A stretch of 64,000 bases of DNA from Chthonomonadales bacterium (lineage in GTDB: Bacteria; Armatimonadota; Chthonomonadetes; Chthonomonadales; CAJBBX01), in assembly GCA_020849275.1 (NCBI GenBank), contig JADLGO010000057.1, positions 27,241 to 91,240 of the forward strand. The letters run 5' to 3'. Below, piece by piece: positions 35,836 through 50,404 of this stretch (the first letter of the stretch is position 1; each line of letters opens with the position of its first letter). The notes under the pieces are model-generated. The model was not told the DNA's origin and did no database searches. It saw only the letters and a list, made by a program, of their open reading frames with translations. A program made the translations under genes and the position numbers.

Positions 35836-36864
35836 ATGAACACCAAGTTCGCGTTCTCCGCCGGAGTCTGGAACCTGAACACCGGCGCCGACCCGTTCGG
35901 CCCCGCTGTGCGGCCCGAGCGCCCGTTGGAGGAGAAACTCACCACGCTCAAGGCGCTGGGGTTCGACTACGTGCAGCTGCACGACGACGACGCCGTGCCG
36001 ATGGACGTGCCGGCGGGCCAGGTGGAGGCGTACGCCCGCCGCGTGAAGGCCATGTGCGACGCCGCTGGCCTGGCGGTCGAGTTCGTCGCCCCGCGGCTCT
36101 GGGAGGACCCGGCCTTCGTCGACGGGGCGATCACTGCCAACGACCCCAGGGCGCGCGCCGCCGCCCTCGACCGCGCGAAGCGCACCATCGACATCATGAA
36201 CGTGCTCGGCACTAAGCGGATGGTGCTCTGGCCCGCGCGCGAGGGCACCTACATTCGCGAATCCAAGGACGCCGTGCACGCCTTCGGCCACCTCCTCGAG
36301 TACCTCAACGCGATCCTCGCTTACGACCGTGGCGTACGCATCCTGGGCGAGATGAAGCCCAACGAGCCGATGGACCTGATGTACCTGCCCTCCACGGGCC
36401 ACTTCCTGGCGATGGCGGCGCGCACGGCGGACCCGCCGCGCGTCGGCGTCCTCATCGAGGCGGCCCACTGCATCCTCCTCGGGCTCGACCCGGCCGACGA
36501 GATGGCCTACGCGCTCTGGCACGGCAAGCTCTGGGGAGTGCACCTCAACGACCAGAACGGCCTGAAGTACGACCAGGACAAGAGCTTCGGCACCGTCGAC
36601 CTCCGGCGCGCCTTCAACGCCGTGGACGTCCTGGTGCGCAACGACTACGGCGCGCACGGCGAGGTGGTCGGCCTGGACGTGAAGGCGATGCGCACGCAGC
36701 CGCACGACGCGGCCATGAAGCACCTCTCCAACAGCAAGGAGGTGTTCGAGCGCCTGGTAGCCGTGTCGGCCGCGATCGACCGCGACGAATGGGCCTCCTA
36801 CGTCTCCTCCCGCGACTACGAGGGCCTGGAGATGCTCATCGTTCGCGCCCTGATGGGCGCCTGA
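35836..36864 (+). CDS. xylA: Xylose isomerase (class I, Actinobacteria-like), with an altered metal ligand
   Basis: 342 residues, a TIM barrel matching short class I xylose isomerases: WNLNTGADPFGPAVRPERPL, HDDDAVPMD (His49, Asp52), WPAREGTYIRE, the metal carboxylates in GEMKPNEPMD (Glu172, Lys174) and IEAAHCI (Glu208, His211), and WHGKLWGVHLNDQNG with YDQDKSFG (Asp246, Asp248). In Streptomyces-type enzymes the position equal to His236 is Asp, a metal-1 ligand. Asp281 matches the last ligand. The enzyme converts D-xylose to D-xylulose and often isomerises related sugars. ATG 35836 was chosen by homology; the ribosome binding site is weak. fucI follows after 106 bases. Confidence 0.85.
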   Translation: MNTKFAFSAGVWNLNTGADPFGPAVRPERPLEEKLTTLKALGFDYVQLHDDDAVPMDVPAGQVEAYARRVKAMCDAAGLAVEFVAPRLWEDPAFVDGAITANDPRARAAALDRAKRTIDIMNVLGTKRMVLWPAREGTYIRESKDAVHAFGHLLEYLNAILAYDRGVRILGEMKPNEPMDLMYLPSTGHFLAMAARTADPPRVGVLIEAAHCILLGLDPADEMAYALWHGKLWGVHLNDQNGLKYDQDKSFGTVDLRRAFNAVDVLVRNDYGAHGEVVGLDVKAMRTQPHDAAMKHLSNSKEVFERLVAVSAAIDRDEWASYVSSRDYEGLEMLIVRALMGA

Positions 36865-36970
36865 CCCCGCACGCCGCCGCATCCCGCCCAGCGCGGCGCT
36901 CGGCGAAGGGTTCCGAGCGCCGCGCGCTGAATAGTCCGGTGGACACCGCCCGAGGAGGAGGACTCTGCCG

Positions 36971-39342
<2,372 letters not shown>

Positions 39343-39389
39343 CGCGCGCCCGGCCGGCGGTGAGCGGCGCGCTCGCCCGCCGCCAGGCC

Positions 39390-39686
39390 TCAGAAGCGGT
39401 CCGTCTCCACCTGCAGACGGACCGCGCGCAGAGCGCCGGCCACGCGCTCGCACTCCGGCGCGGAGCCCGTGAACGCAACGGCGCGCCCGCGCACATGCGC
39501 CTCGAGCGCGATGCGCCAGGCGACGGCAGCCGGGCACCCGGTGGCCCTGCCTAGCTGCTCCACGACCGCGTCGAACGAGTGACAGTCGCAGTTGTAGAGT
39601 ATGACCACCCAGGGGCCCTGGTCGGCGGCGCGCTCGTCGGCGCTGTCCGCCGGCCGGCCGATGGGTCGGGCGCCTGTCTCGGGCAT
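39390..39686 (-). CDS. ClpS-like adaptor protein
   Basis: 98 residues. Residues about 27-95 match the ClpS fold: WVVILYNCDCHSFDAVVEQL, then LEAHVRGRAVAFTGSAPECE and VAGALRAVRLQV. ClpS delivers N-end-rule substrates to ClpA/ClpC. In ClpS the N-degron pocket uses Asn34, Asp35, Asp36 and His66 (E. coli numbering); here the triplet reads Asn-Cys-Asp and the His of EAHVRG is present, so the second residue is changed. There is no clp gene nearby. ATG 39686 was chosen because a longer frame has no ribosome binding site. It follows the lamin-tail-like gene by 7 bases. Confidence 0.78.
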   Translation of the reverse strand: MPETGARPIGRPADSADERAADQGPWVVILYNCDCHSFDAVVEQLGRATGCPAAVAWRIALEAHVRGRAVAFTGSAPECERVAGALRAVRLQVETDRF

Positions 39687-39693
39687 CCTCACC

Positions 39694-40074
39694 TCACCCT
39701 GTCGCGGCCATGTCCTCGGCCTCTCGCCCCACCGGGTAGGACGCACACATCCGCAGGACGTGTACGCGTGCGCAGCGCCGCCACACGCACTCGGAGCGCC
39801 CCCAGTATACCAGGTAGGCCTGCTTCCCGTCCGTCGTGGGGCACCAGCCGCCCTGTCCCTCGCCCGTGAACAGGACGACGCGCGTGTACGGACGAACCGG
39901 CACGTCGTCGAGGAAGACGTGCATCTGGCCTGCCGCGGCCGCCACCTCGCCCGACAGGTACGCGTCTCCGCATAGCGCCCAGCCTCGCAGCGAGAGGGTG
40001 GTCAACCCCTGGTTCTGCAGCACCACGTACTCGCCCGCGGCGCTCGCGGACAGATGGACCTCCAGGACCTTCAC
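39694..40074 (-). CDS. Small beta-sandwich protein, lamin-tail-domain-like
   Basis: 126 residues. The sequence EVHLSASAAGEYVVLQNQG and LSLRGWALCGDAYLSGEV is like the start of a lamin-tail (LTD) domain, where new strands follow the pattern GEYVxLxN. A single domain without signal peptide or membrane segment. GTG 40074 has AGGAGG upstream at a short spacing of 3-4 bases. The next gene, encoding the ClpS-like protein, starts 7 bases after its stop, so the two are likely translated together. Its role is unknown; assignment to LTD rests on weak similarity. Confidence 0.55.
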   Translation of the reverse strand: MKVLEVHLSASAAGEYVVLQNQGLTTLSLRGWALCGDAYLSGEVAAAAGQMHVFLDDVPVRPYTRVVLFTGEGQGGWCPTTDGKQAYLVYWGRSECVWRRCARVHVLRMCASYPVGREAEDMAATG

Positions 40075-40148
40075 GGACCTCCTCACCGGACCGCGCGGCG
40101 CAAGGACGGACAGCCGCCCCCCCGCCGCGCGGCCAATCCGACCGACTG

Positions 40149-44176
<4,028 letters not shown>

Positions 44177-44177
<1 letters not shown>

Positions 44178-44386
44178 CAGCTCTTAACTCCTCCCAGGGG
44201 TTTGAGAAAGATGGGGCCCTCGCCGGCCATCAACTCGGGCGACACGTGACTGAAGATGAACGGCCGGGTCTCGCCCTCCCGCGCGGGTTCCGGCTCCACG
44301 GCCGGCCCGAGGGGCCGGCCCGCGGAGGCCCGCCAGGCGCAGTAGGCGCTGGTGACTACCCAGACGGTGACGGGCGAACGCGGCAT
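44177..44386 (-). CDS. Small protein between nrdR and nrdJ, 69 residues
   Basis: An open frame of 69 residues, ATG 44386, with AGGAG 6 bases upstream and its stop overlapping the nrdJ start in ATGA. The N-terminus (MPRSPVTVWVVTSAYCAWR) is weakly hydrophobic and contains one Cys. The C-terminal half (RPFIFSHVSPELMAGEGPIF) looks like a folded motif. No family recognised. The good ribosome binding site and coupling to nrdJ argue that it is a real gene, possibly a leader or a partner of the reductase. Confidence 0.6.
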
Positions 44387-44399
44387 CGAGTCTCCTGCG

Positions 44400-44439
44400 G
44401 TCGGTCGGCCGCCGCGTGCGCGCGGCGGCCGACCGACCG
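44400..44439 (-). other. 18-bp perfect hairpin between nrdR and the small gene
   Basis: Arms 44400-44417 and 44422-44439 are perfectly complementary with a 4-base loop, a very stable structure 11 bases after the nrdR stop. No T-run follows on the minus strand. It could end part of the nrdR transcripts, mark an RNA processing point, or protect the 3' end, and so set different amounts of NrdR and NrdJ. Confidence 0.7.
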
Positions 44440-44450
44440 TCACGGCATGT

Positions 44451-44912
44451 CTACGGCTTCGTCTTCCGTCGTAGAATGTTCACGATCTCGCGGAACTGCG
44501 TGGCGTCCTCGAACTGCCGATAGACCGAAGCGAAGCGCACGTAGGCGACCTGGTCAAGGCTGCGCAGGCGCTCCATGATCATGTCGCCGATCTCGGCGGA
44601 CGCCACCTCGCGGTCAAGCCGGTTGTAGAGCATTCGCTCGATGTCGGAGGCGATCGTCTCCAGTGCGTCCGAGCTCACCGGGCGGCCGGTGCAGGCGAGC
44701 TGCATTCCCTTCAGCAGCTTCTTGCGGTCGAAGGGCTCGCGGCGGTTGTTGCGCTTCACGACGAAGACGGTCATCTCCTCGATCTGCTCGAAGGTGGTGT
44801 AGCGCCTCCCGCACTCCTTGCACTCCCGGCGTCGCTTGATGGCGTCGCCGTCCGGCGTCTCGCGCGAGTCGAGCACCTTGTCTTCCCGTGACCCGCAGAA
44901 CGGACACTTCAT
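44451..44912 (-). CDS. nrdR: Transcriptional repressor NrdR
   Basis: 153 residues. The N-terminal zinc ribbon is MKCPFCGSREDKVLDSRE with RRECKECGRRYTTFEQIEEM (four Cys), followed by the ATP-cone, KRNNRREPFDRKKLLKGMQLA, that senses dATP/ATP. NrdR represses ribonucleotide reductase genes by binding NrdR boxes. Length and motifs are typical. ATG 44912 is the expected start. A sigma70-type promoter with a box-like sequence in its spacer is seen just upstream (44958-44986), consistent with self-regulation. nrdJ follows downstream in the same direction. Confidence 0.97.
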   Translation of the reverse strand: MKCPFCGSREDKVLDSRETPDGDAIKRRRECKECGRRYTTFEQIEEMTVFVVKRNNRREPFDRKKLLKGMQLACTGRPVSSDALETIASDIERMLYNRLDREVASAEIGDMIMERLRSLDQVAYVRFASVYRQFEDATQFREIVNILRRKTKP

Positions 44913-44957
44913 GGCCTTGGTCCCAGGTCTCGCCCTCTACATCTAGTAGTGGTGCCC

Positions 44958-44986
44958 AGCATAGCACACTAGATATGGAATGTCAA
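44958..44986 (-). promoter_or_regulatory. nrdR-nrdJ promoter with candidate NrdR box
   Basis: On the minus strand TTGACA (44986-44981) and TATGCT (44963-44958) are 17 bases apart, a good sigma70 promoter about 46 bases before the nrdR ATG. The 16-mer ATTCCATATCTAGTGT (44981-44966) overlaps the -35 edge and lies in the spacer. It matches the NrdR box consensus (acaCwAtATaTwGtgt) at 12 of 16 positions. A possible second box about 31 bases downstream is poor. Confidence 0.75.
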
Positions 44987-45208
44987 GGTGCCTTTGCCGC
45001 GAGGAACACCATATGTCGTGGCGCCCACCTTCTCGGCGCACAAGTTGTAGTGGTCCGGGGGGCGCGCCAGGTTCCGGGGCGAGTCGCGCCGCCGGGCGCG
45101 GGCGGGGTGCGGGGAGGCCCGCGCAAAGGTCCTGAGCAAGGCATGGAGGGAGAGGCAGACCCACGGCGGGCTTCACGTCGCCATACGCTCGGGCGGCGTC
45201 GTGAGTTC

Positions 45209-45237
45209 TTGCTTTTTGGGTACCCGTATGTTATGAT
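45209..45237 (+). promoter_or_regulatory. Sigma70-type promoter for the M28-FtsX operon
   Basis: TTGCTT (45209-45214) and TATGAT (45232-45237) are 17 bases apart, followed about 80 bases later by the first gene of the plus-strand block (45320). AT-rich surroundings in an otherwise GC-rich region support this. It could drive the whole block to 56922. Confidence 0.65.
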
Positions 45238-45319
45238 ACGTCGACTGCTGACTCCCCTCGCCTCGCTCGCTCCGCTCGGCACGCCCGCCGACACGTGAGG
45301 AGTGGAAAGGATAGCGCGG

Positions 45320-48300
45320 ATGGTATCCACCCGGACCCCAACGTGGCGATCGCTCTACTGGGTCCCCGTTGCGGCGTTCATCCTCCTCGTCGGCGCGCCG
45401 TGGGCTGGCGCGGACGCGGCGCAGGAATACCTCAAGCTCTCCACCGCCGTCAGCTCTCGCAACCTCGCAGAGACCGTCAACACGCTGGCGAGCTACGGCT
45501 CCCGCGTCGCCGGGTATCCGGGCGACGCGCGCGCGGCCGACTACGTCGAGCGGCAGTTTCGCGAGATCGGCCTCGATGGCATCCGCGTCGGGAAGTTCCC
45601 CGTGGCGGTCCCGATGGATCGTGGCGCCAGCATCACGCTCGGCGGCCAGACGCGGCGGATCTACCCGCTCTGGCCCAACCTCGTCCGCACATCCCAGCTC
45701 CCGCCTAGCGGGCTCACCGCGCCCCTGATCTACGTGCGAAACGGCGAGCTGAGCAACTTCAACGGCCAGGACGTCGAGGGCAGCATCGTCCTCGTGGACT
45801 TCAACAGCCGCGCCGAGTGGATGAACGCGCCGCGCCTGGGCGCCAGGGCCGTCGTCTTCGTCGCTCCCGAGACCACGATGCGCGGCGAGGCCGAGGCCAA
45901 GTTCATCTCGATCCCGATCTCCATCCCGCGCTTCTGGATCACGCGCGCCGACGTGGCGCCGCTCCTGGCGGCCACCTCGGGCGCGCGCGCGCCCGTCTGC
46001 ACGCTTAAGTGCGATATGCCGTGGGAGACCCGCGAGAGCCGCAACATCTTCGGGTACATCCAGGGCACCGACCCGAAGATGAAGGACCAGATCGTCGTGG
46101 TTCAGGGCTACTACGACGCGATCTCGGTGGTTCCCACGCTCGCCCCCGGCGCCGACTCCGCCTGCGGTATTGCCAGCCTGCTCGAGATGGCCCGCCTCTT
46201 CAAGGCGAACCCGCCCAAGCGCACGATGTACTTCGTGGCGACGAGCGCGCACTTCCAGGCTCTCCAGGGCATCCGCGAGTTTCTCGACAAGAACATGGAC
46301 GCCTGGATGCAGCCGAGCCTCGCCGAGAAGGCCGTGGCCCGGGAGAACGCCTCCCGCACCGGCATCTGGCTTGGGGCCGCCCTGCTCGTGCTGGCGCTCT
46401 GGCTGCTCTCGCGCGTCGCCCGGCCGAACCCGGAGACCGGAAAACGGATGAACGCCGGCTCCTGGGTGCTGGCCGTCTTCGTCCTGGTTGCCCTCGGCCT
46501 CAACATCGGGTTCTACGCCTCCCCGCGCGACGGTGCCCTCCGCACGCCTCCGACGATCTACCTGTGGGCGGGTCTGGACCTCAGCAGCCAGACGCGAGGC
46601 GTCGGCATCTTCTACAAGGGCTGGTTCTACGACTTCCGCGAGGACATCCAGGGCCGCTTCTCCGACATCGCCCGCGTGTGCCGCGAGAACGCCGAGAAGA
46701 TCGGCAACGTCCTCGGGTTCGACTCCAAGAAGGTGTTCGCGGACGGCGTTAACCCCGTCGACGGCAAGAATTGGCGCAACCACATCCCCGGCAAGCCGGC
46801 CTTCGATTCCGAGGTCGTGACGATGGCGCAGGGGAACGGCGTGACCTTCGCCTCGATCGACGACCAGCGGGCGCTCGTCGACACGCCGTTCGACACTGCC
46901 GAGCGCGTCAACATCTCCAACCTCGCCTTCCAGACCAAGCTGCTGGCCTGCCAGATGTACCACATCGTCACGGACACGAACGAGCCCGGCGACGTCAACG
47001 CCCAGCGTATGCCGATCACCGAGCCCTCGAAGTGGTCGCGGATGGCGCTGCAGGGAGGCTTCGCCACGCTGCATGGGCGCGTCACCATCTTCAACCCTAA
47101 GAAGAGCTTCATCGCCTACGCGGACCCCATGCTGCGCAACTCCATCGCCGTCGTGCGCAACCGAACCAAGAGCTACATGGGCGTGCGCGGCAACATGGTG
47201 CAGACGGTCTACGACGACCCGCGCACCAACGAGAAGAACGTCTTCGAGTTCCGCGGCGTGGCGCCGCTGACCGCCTATGGCGGCAACGCCGTGACGCGCG
47301 TGCAGGCCTACCACCTGGACACGCGCGATGAGGTGCTGGACCCCAAGACGCGCGCGATGGTGCCGAATCCGTCCAAGGGCGAGATCGACTTCGCGCCCGA
47401 CCTCGGCGTGACCGGCGCCAAGTTCATGCCGCTGGACGTGATGGTGACGACGGCCCGCAAGGAGGTCTCCGTCATCCTCTTCCGGTGCGTGCCGACCGCC
47501 ATCTACGACCTGGTGGACCAGCAGTCGCTGCGCGCGCTCTCGACCATCGACATCCTGGACGGCGACACCAACGGTGAGCCGCGCATGTACGGGTACGCGA
47601 TCGACCCGCAGGATCCCGGCCTCGTCGGCTCCTATGTCGAGGATGTCGCGGTCATCTTCTCACAGCCCGGTACCCGCCTGAAGATCATGATGGGCGCTGG
47701 GCCGGCTGCCACGCGCCTGCTGCTGATCAACCCCGACAAGCAGAACCCCGAGGGCAGGGGCTACCTGGTTGGGGGGGACCCGAACGAGTCGCAGGACGCG
47801 GAGTTGCGCGGCGTGATGCAGATCGGCGAGTTCGACCCCAAGCGCGAGATCGCCCGCGGCGGCGCCATCTACAACACGGCGCTGCACGTTGCCCACGACA
47901 TGTGGGCGCTCAACAACTACCGAATCAACCGACTGGCGAAGTACCGCATCATCAACGAGGGCATCAACGACCTGCACAAACTGGGCGAGACCACGATCAA
48001 GAAGGCGGAGTCCGCGCGCGAGGCCAAGGACTGGGAGCGCTTCGACGCCCTGAGCCGCGCCGCCTGGGGCTACGCCTCGCGCGCCTACCCCGATGTGCAG
48101 CGCACGGCCATCGACGTGGTGCAGGGCGTGCTCTTCTACCTGGCCCTGCTGCTGCCGTTCGCTTACTTCATGGAGCGGCTCATCTTCGGGTCCTACGACC
48201 TGAAGCGGCAGCTTGGGTACGCCGCTGTGATCTTCTTCCTGATTTTCGGGGTCTTCAGCCAGGTGCACCCGGCCTTCGATATCACGATGAACCCCGTCAT

Positions 48301-50284
48301 CGTGCTCCTGGCGTTCGTGATGCTCGCCCTCTCGTGCATCGTGATCGCCCTGATCGCTGGCAAGTTCGAGGAGCAGCTCAAGCAGATGAACCGCCAGATG
48401 TCCGGCGTGCACAAGGCCGACATCGGCCGCGTGTCCGTGGCGTTGGCGGCCTTCAACCTGGGCATCTCCAACATGCGCCGCCGCAAGGCTCGTACGTTCC
48501 TGACGTGCATCACGCTGGTGCTGCTGACCTTCACGGTCCTCTCATTCACCTCCGTGGTGCAGACCATGCGGTTCAACCAGGTGCCTGCCCCCGGGGTCCC
48601 GCGCTACAACGGGCTCATGATCCGCACCGCCATGTGGGATCAGCTTCAGGAGCCGGCTTACCGCTTGCTGGACGACGATTTCGGCCGATCGAACGCCGTG
48701 GCGCCGCGCGCATGGTTCTTCGGCACACAGCTCGGCGAGCAGTCGTTCCTCACGCTCAAACGCGCCGACACGCAGTACGACGCCAAGGCGCTCGTAGGCC
48801 TCACGCCGCAGGAGGCCAAGGTCACTCAGCCACAGAAGGCGCTCGTCGCCGGGCGCTGGTTCCAGCCGGGCGACGTGTACACGGTCATACTTCCCGACGA
48901 GATCGCCAGCGCGCTTCGCGTGGATCCGCAGGACGTGGGCAAGGCCACGATCTCTTACGCCGGCATCGACTACACCGTGATCGGCATCATGGACACGCAG
49001 AAGTTCAAGCGGATCAAGGACCTCGACAACGAGCCCCTGACGCCCGTGGACTTCATCCTGATGCAGAAGCTGACCCGCCAGGGCAAGGGCGGAGGCGAGA
49101 CCGGCTTCCGCGAGTACACGCACCTTGAGCCGGACTCGGTGTTCTTCATCCCTTACCGGACGGCCACGAACCTGGGCGCGGAGCTTCGCAGCATCGCGAT
49201 CGACTTCGGCGACGCCGAGCGCGTGACGAAGACGCTCGACCCACTGATGCACCGGCTGGGCCTCAACCTCTACGCTGGCCGCATCCCGACGGACGGCACC
49301 CGGCCCACCATCGAGCGGTACTCCTCGATCGCCGCGACCTCCAGCAAGGGCCTGGAGATGGTGTTCTTCCCGGTGCTGATCGCCGCCCTCATCGTCCTCA
49401 ACACGATGCTGGGCTCGGTGTTCGAGCGCGTCAAGGAGATCCACATCTTCTCCTCCATCGGCCTGGCGCCCTCGCACATCGGCATGCTGTTCATCGCCGA
49501 GGCGATGGTCTATGCCATACTGGGCTCCGTGGCGGGCTACCTGCTCGGCCAGCTTGCCACCAAGGTGCTCGTGCTGACCGGCGCGTTTGAGGGCCTCTAC
49601 CTCAACTTCTCGTCGGTCTCCGCGGTGATGACGACGCTCGTGGTGGTCGGCGTGGTGCTGCTCTCCACGCTCTACCCGGCGCGCAAGGCAGCCGAGGTAG
49701 CCACGCCGGCCATCGACCGGACGTGGCGCGTGCCGGAGCCGCAGGGCGACGAGTGGACGATTCCGCTGCCCTTCTCCGTGACCGGCGAGCAGGCTCACGG
49801 CCTCAACGGCTTCCTGGCGGAGTGGTTCGCGGCCTACGAGGAGTACAGCATCGGCGACTTCGTGACGCAGAACGTGGAGACGGAGGAGTTCGAGATGGCG
49901 GCCACGGGGCAGAACGGGGGCTCGCCGGAGGGGCTCAAACCGGCGCCCGCGGAGGGTCCCGTCTCGGCCACCGTCACCGGTTACCGCATCCGCTGCATGG
50001 CCTGGCTGGCCCCGTTCGACCTGGGCGTCAGCCAGAAGGTCGCCATCGAGACGCTGCCCACCGACATGCTCGACGTGTACGACATCCGCGTCGTCATCCA
50101 CCGTGAGAGCGGCGACATCTCCAACTGGAAGCGCGTGAACCGCCGATTCCTCAACACGCTTCGCAAGCAGTTCCTGATCTGGCGGACCCTCAAGCAGGGC
50201 GAGCGCGAGCGTTACCTGGAGGAGGCAGGAGCCGCCGAGGCCACGCCGCCGGCCGGGGCACTACGCCCGCAGCCCGCCGACTGA
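45320..50284 (+). CDS. Giant fusion of M28-peptidase-like domain with FtsX-type ABC permease
   Basis: 1654 residues. A signal or anchor (WVPVAAFILLVGAPWAGA) comes first, then an M28 (PA-domain plus peptidase) region to about residue 330. Key zinc-site positions are lost: QGYYDAI has Tyr264 where M28 has His, SAHF (309-312) replaces the Glu-Glu pair, while Asp266 and Asp279 remain. Two membrane segments (about 348-366 and 380-398) precede a large extracytoplasmic region, then membrane segments near residue 934 and an FtsX core with RRRKARTFLTCITLVLLTFT (about 1055) and a C-terminal cluster (about 1345-1450; FERVKEIHIFSSIGLAPSHI). ATG 45320 has AAAGGAT 7 bases upstream. It likely works with the ATPase at 56176. 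Confidence 0.85.
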   Translation: MVSTRTPTWRSLYWVPVAAFILLVGAPWAGADAAQEYLKLSTAVSSRNLAETVNTLASYGSRVAGYPGDARAADYVERQFREIGLDGIRVGKFPVAVPMDRGASITLGGQTRRIYPLWPNLVRTSQLPPSGLTAPLIYVRNGELSNFNGQDVEGSIVLVDFNSRAEWMNAPRLGARAVVFVAPETTMRGEAEAKFISIPISIPRFWITRADVAPLLAATSGARAPVCTLKCDMPWETRESRNIFGYIQGTDPKMKDQIVVVQGYYDAISVVPTLAPGADSACGIASLLEMARLFKANPPKRTMYFVATSAHFQALQGIREFLDKNMDAWMQPSLAEKAVARENASRTGIWLGAALLVLALWLLSRVARPNPETGKRMNAGSWVLAVFVLVALGLNIGFYASPRDGALRTPPTIYLWAGLDLSSQTRGVGIFYKGWFYDFREDIQGRFSDIARVCRENAEKIGNVLGFDSKKVFADGVNPVDGKNWRNHIPGKPAFDSEVVTMAQGNGVTFASIDDQRALVDTPFDTAERVNISNLAFQTKLLACQMYHIVTDTNEPGDVNAQRMPITEPSKWSRMALQGGFATLHGRVTIFNPKKSFIAYADPMLRNSIAVVRNRTKSYMGVRGNMVQTVYDDPRTNEKNVFEFRGVAPLTAYGGNAVTRVQAYHLDTRDEVLDPKTRAMVPNPSKGEIDFAPDLGVTGAKFMPLDVMVTTARKEVSVILFRCVPTAIYDLVDQQSLRALSTIDILDGDTNGEPRMYGYAIDPQDPGLVGSYVEDVAVIFSQPGTRLKIMMGAGPAATRLLLINPDKQNPEGRGYLVGGDPNESQDAELRGVMQIGEFDPKREIARGGAIYNTALHVAHDMWALNNYRINRLAKYRIINEGINDLHKLGETTIKKAESAREAKDWERFDALSRAAWGYASRAYPDVQRTAIDVVQGVLFYLALLLPFAYFMERLIFGSYDLKRQLGYAAVIFFLIFGVFSQVHPAFDITMNPVIVLLAFVMLALSCIVIALIAGKFEEQLKQMNRQMSGVHKADIGRVSVALAAFNLGISNMRRRKARTFLTCITLVLLTFTVLSFTSVVQTMRFNQVPAPGVPRYNGLMIRTAMWDQLQEPAYRLLDDDFGRSNAVAPRAWFFGTQLGEQSFLTLKRADTQYDAKALVGLTPQEAKVTQPQKALVAGRWFQPGDVYTVILPDEIASALRVDPQDVGKATISYAGIDYTVIGIMDTQKFKRIKDLDNEPLTPVDFILMQKLTRQGKGGGETGFREYTHLEPDSVFFIPYRTATNLGAELRSIAIDFGDAERVTKTLDPLMHRLGLNLYAGRIPTDGTRPTIERYSSIAATSSKGLEMVFFPVLIAALIVLNTMLGSVFERVKEIHIFSSIGLAPSHIGMLFIAEAMVYAILGSVAGYLLGQLATKVLVLTGAFEGLYLNFSSVSAVMTTLVVVGVVLLSTLYPARKAAEVATPAIDRTWRVPEPQGDEWTIPLPFSVTGEQAHGLNGFLAEWFAAYEEYSIGDFVTQNVETEEFEMAATGQNGGSPEGLKPAPAEGPVSATVTGYRIRCMAWLAPFDLGVSQKVAIETLPTDMLDVYDIRVVIHRESGDISNWKRVNRRFLNTLRKQFLIWRTLKQGERERYLEEAGAAEATPPAGALRPQPAD

Positions 50285-50404
50285 CGACGACGGCGCGGGA
50301 GGCCGGACCCACGCACGGGCCGGCCGTCCGATCTCCGAACCGAGGACCGCGCGTGGGCGCCGCCAGCCCCCGCGCGCGGCAAAGACGCACGGAGGACCTG
50401 ACGC

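Larger units (their letters stand above)
44913..45319. other. Divergent intergenic region with promoters for nrdR and the M28-FtsX gene
   Basis: 407 bases without a gene. It contains the minus-strand nrdR promoter (44958-44986) and the plus-strand promoter at 45209-45237. The stretch between them (about 44990-45205) is GC-rich and shows no gene, repeat or recognised riboswitch; no cobalamin riboswitch was seen although nrdJ needs B12. Confidence 0.5.

Noticed and set aside
44935..44952. A possible second NrdR box downstream of the promoter
   Set aside because: Spacing to the first box is about right, but the sequence fits the consensus poorly; it is a different, odd-length palindrome.
45173..47314. 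A 713-residue minus-strand frame inside the giant permease gene
   Set aside because: Rich in Val/Gly/Arg/His with no domain, opposite a gene with clear membrane and FtsX motifs.
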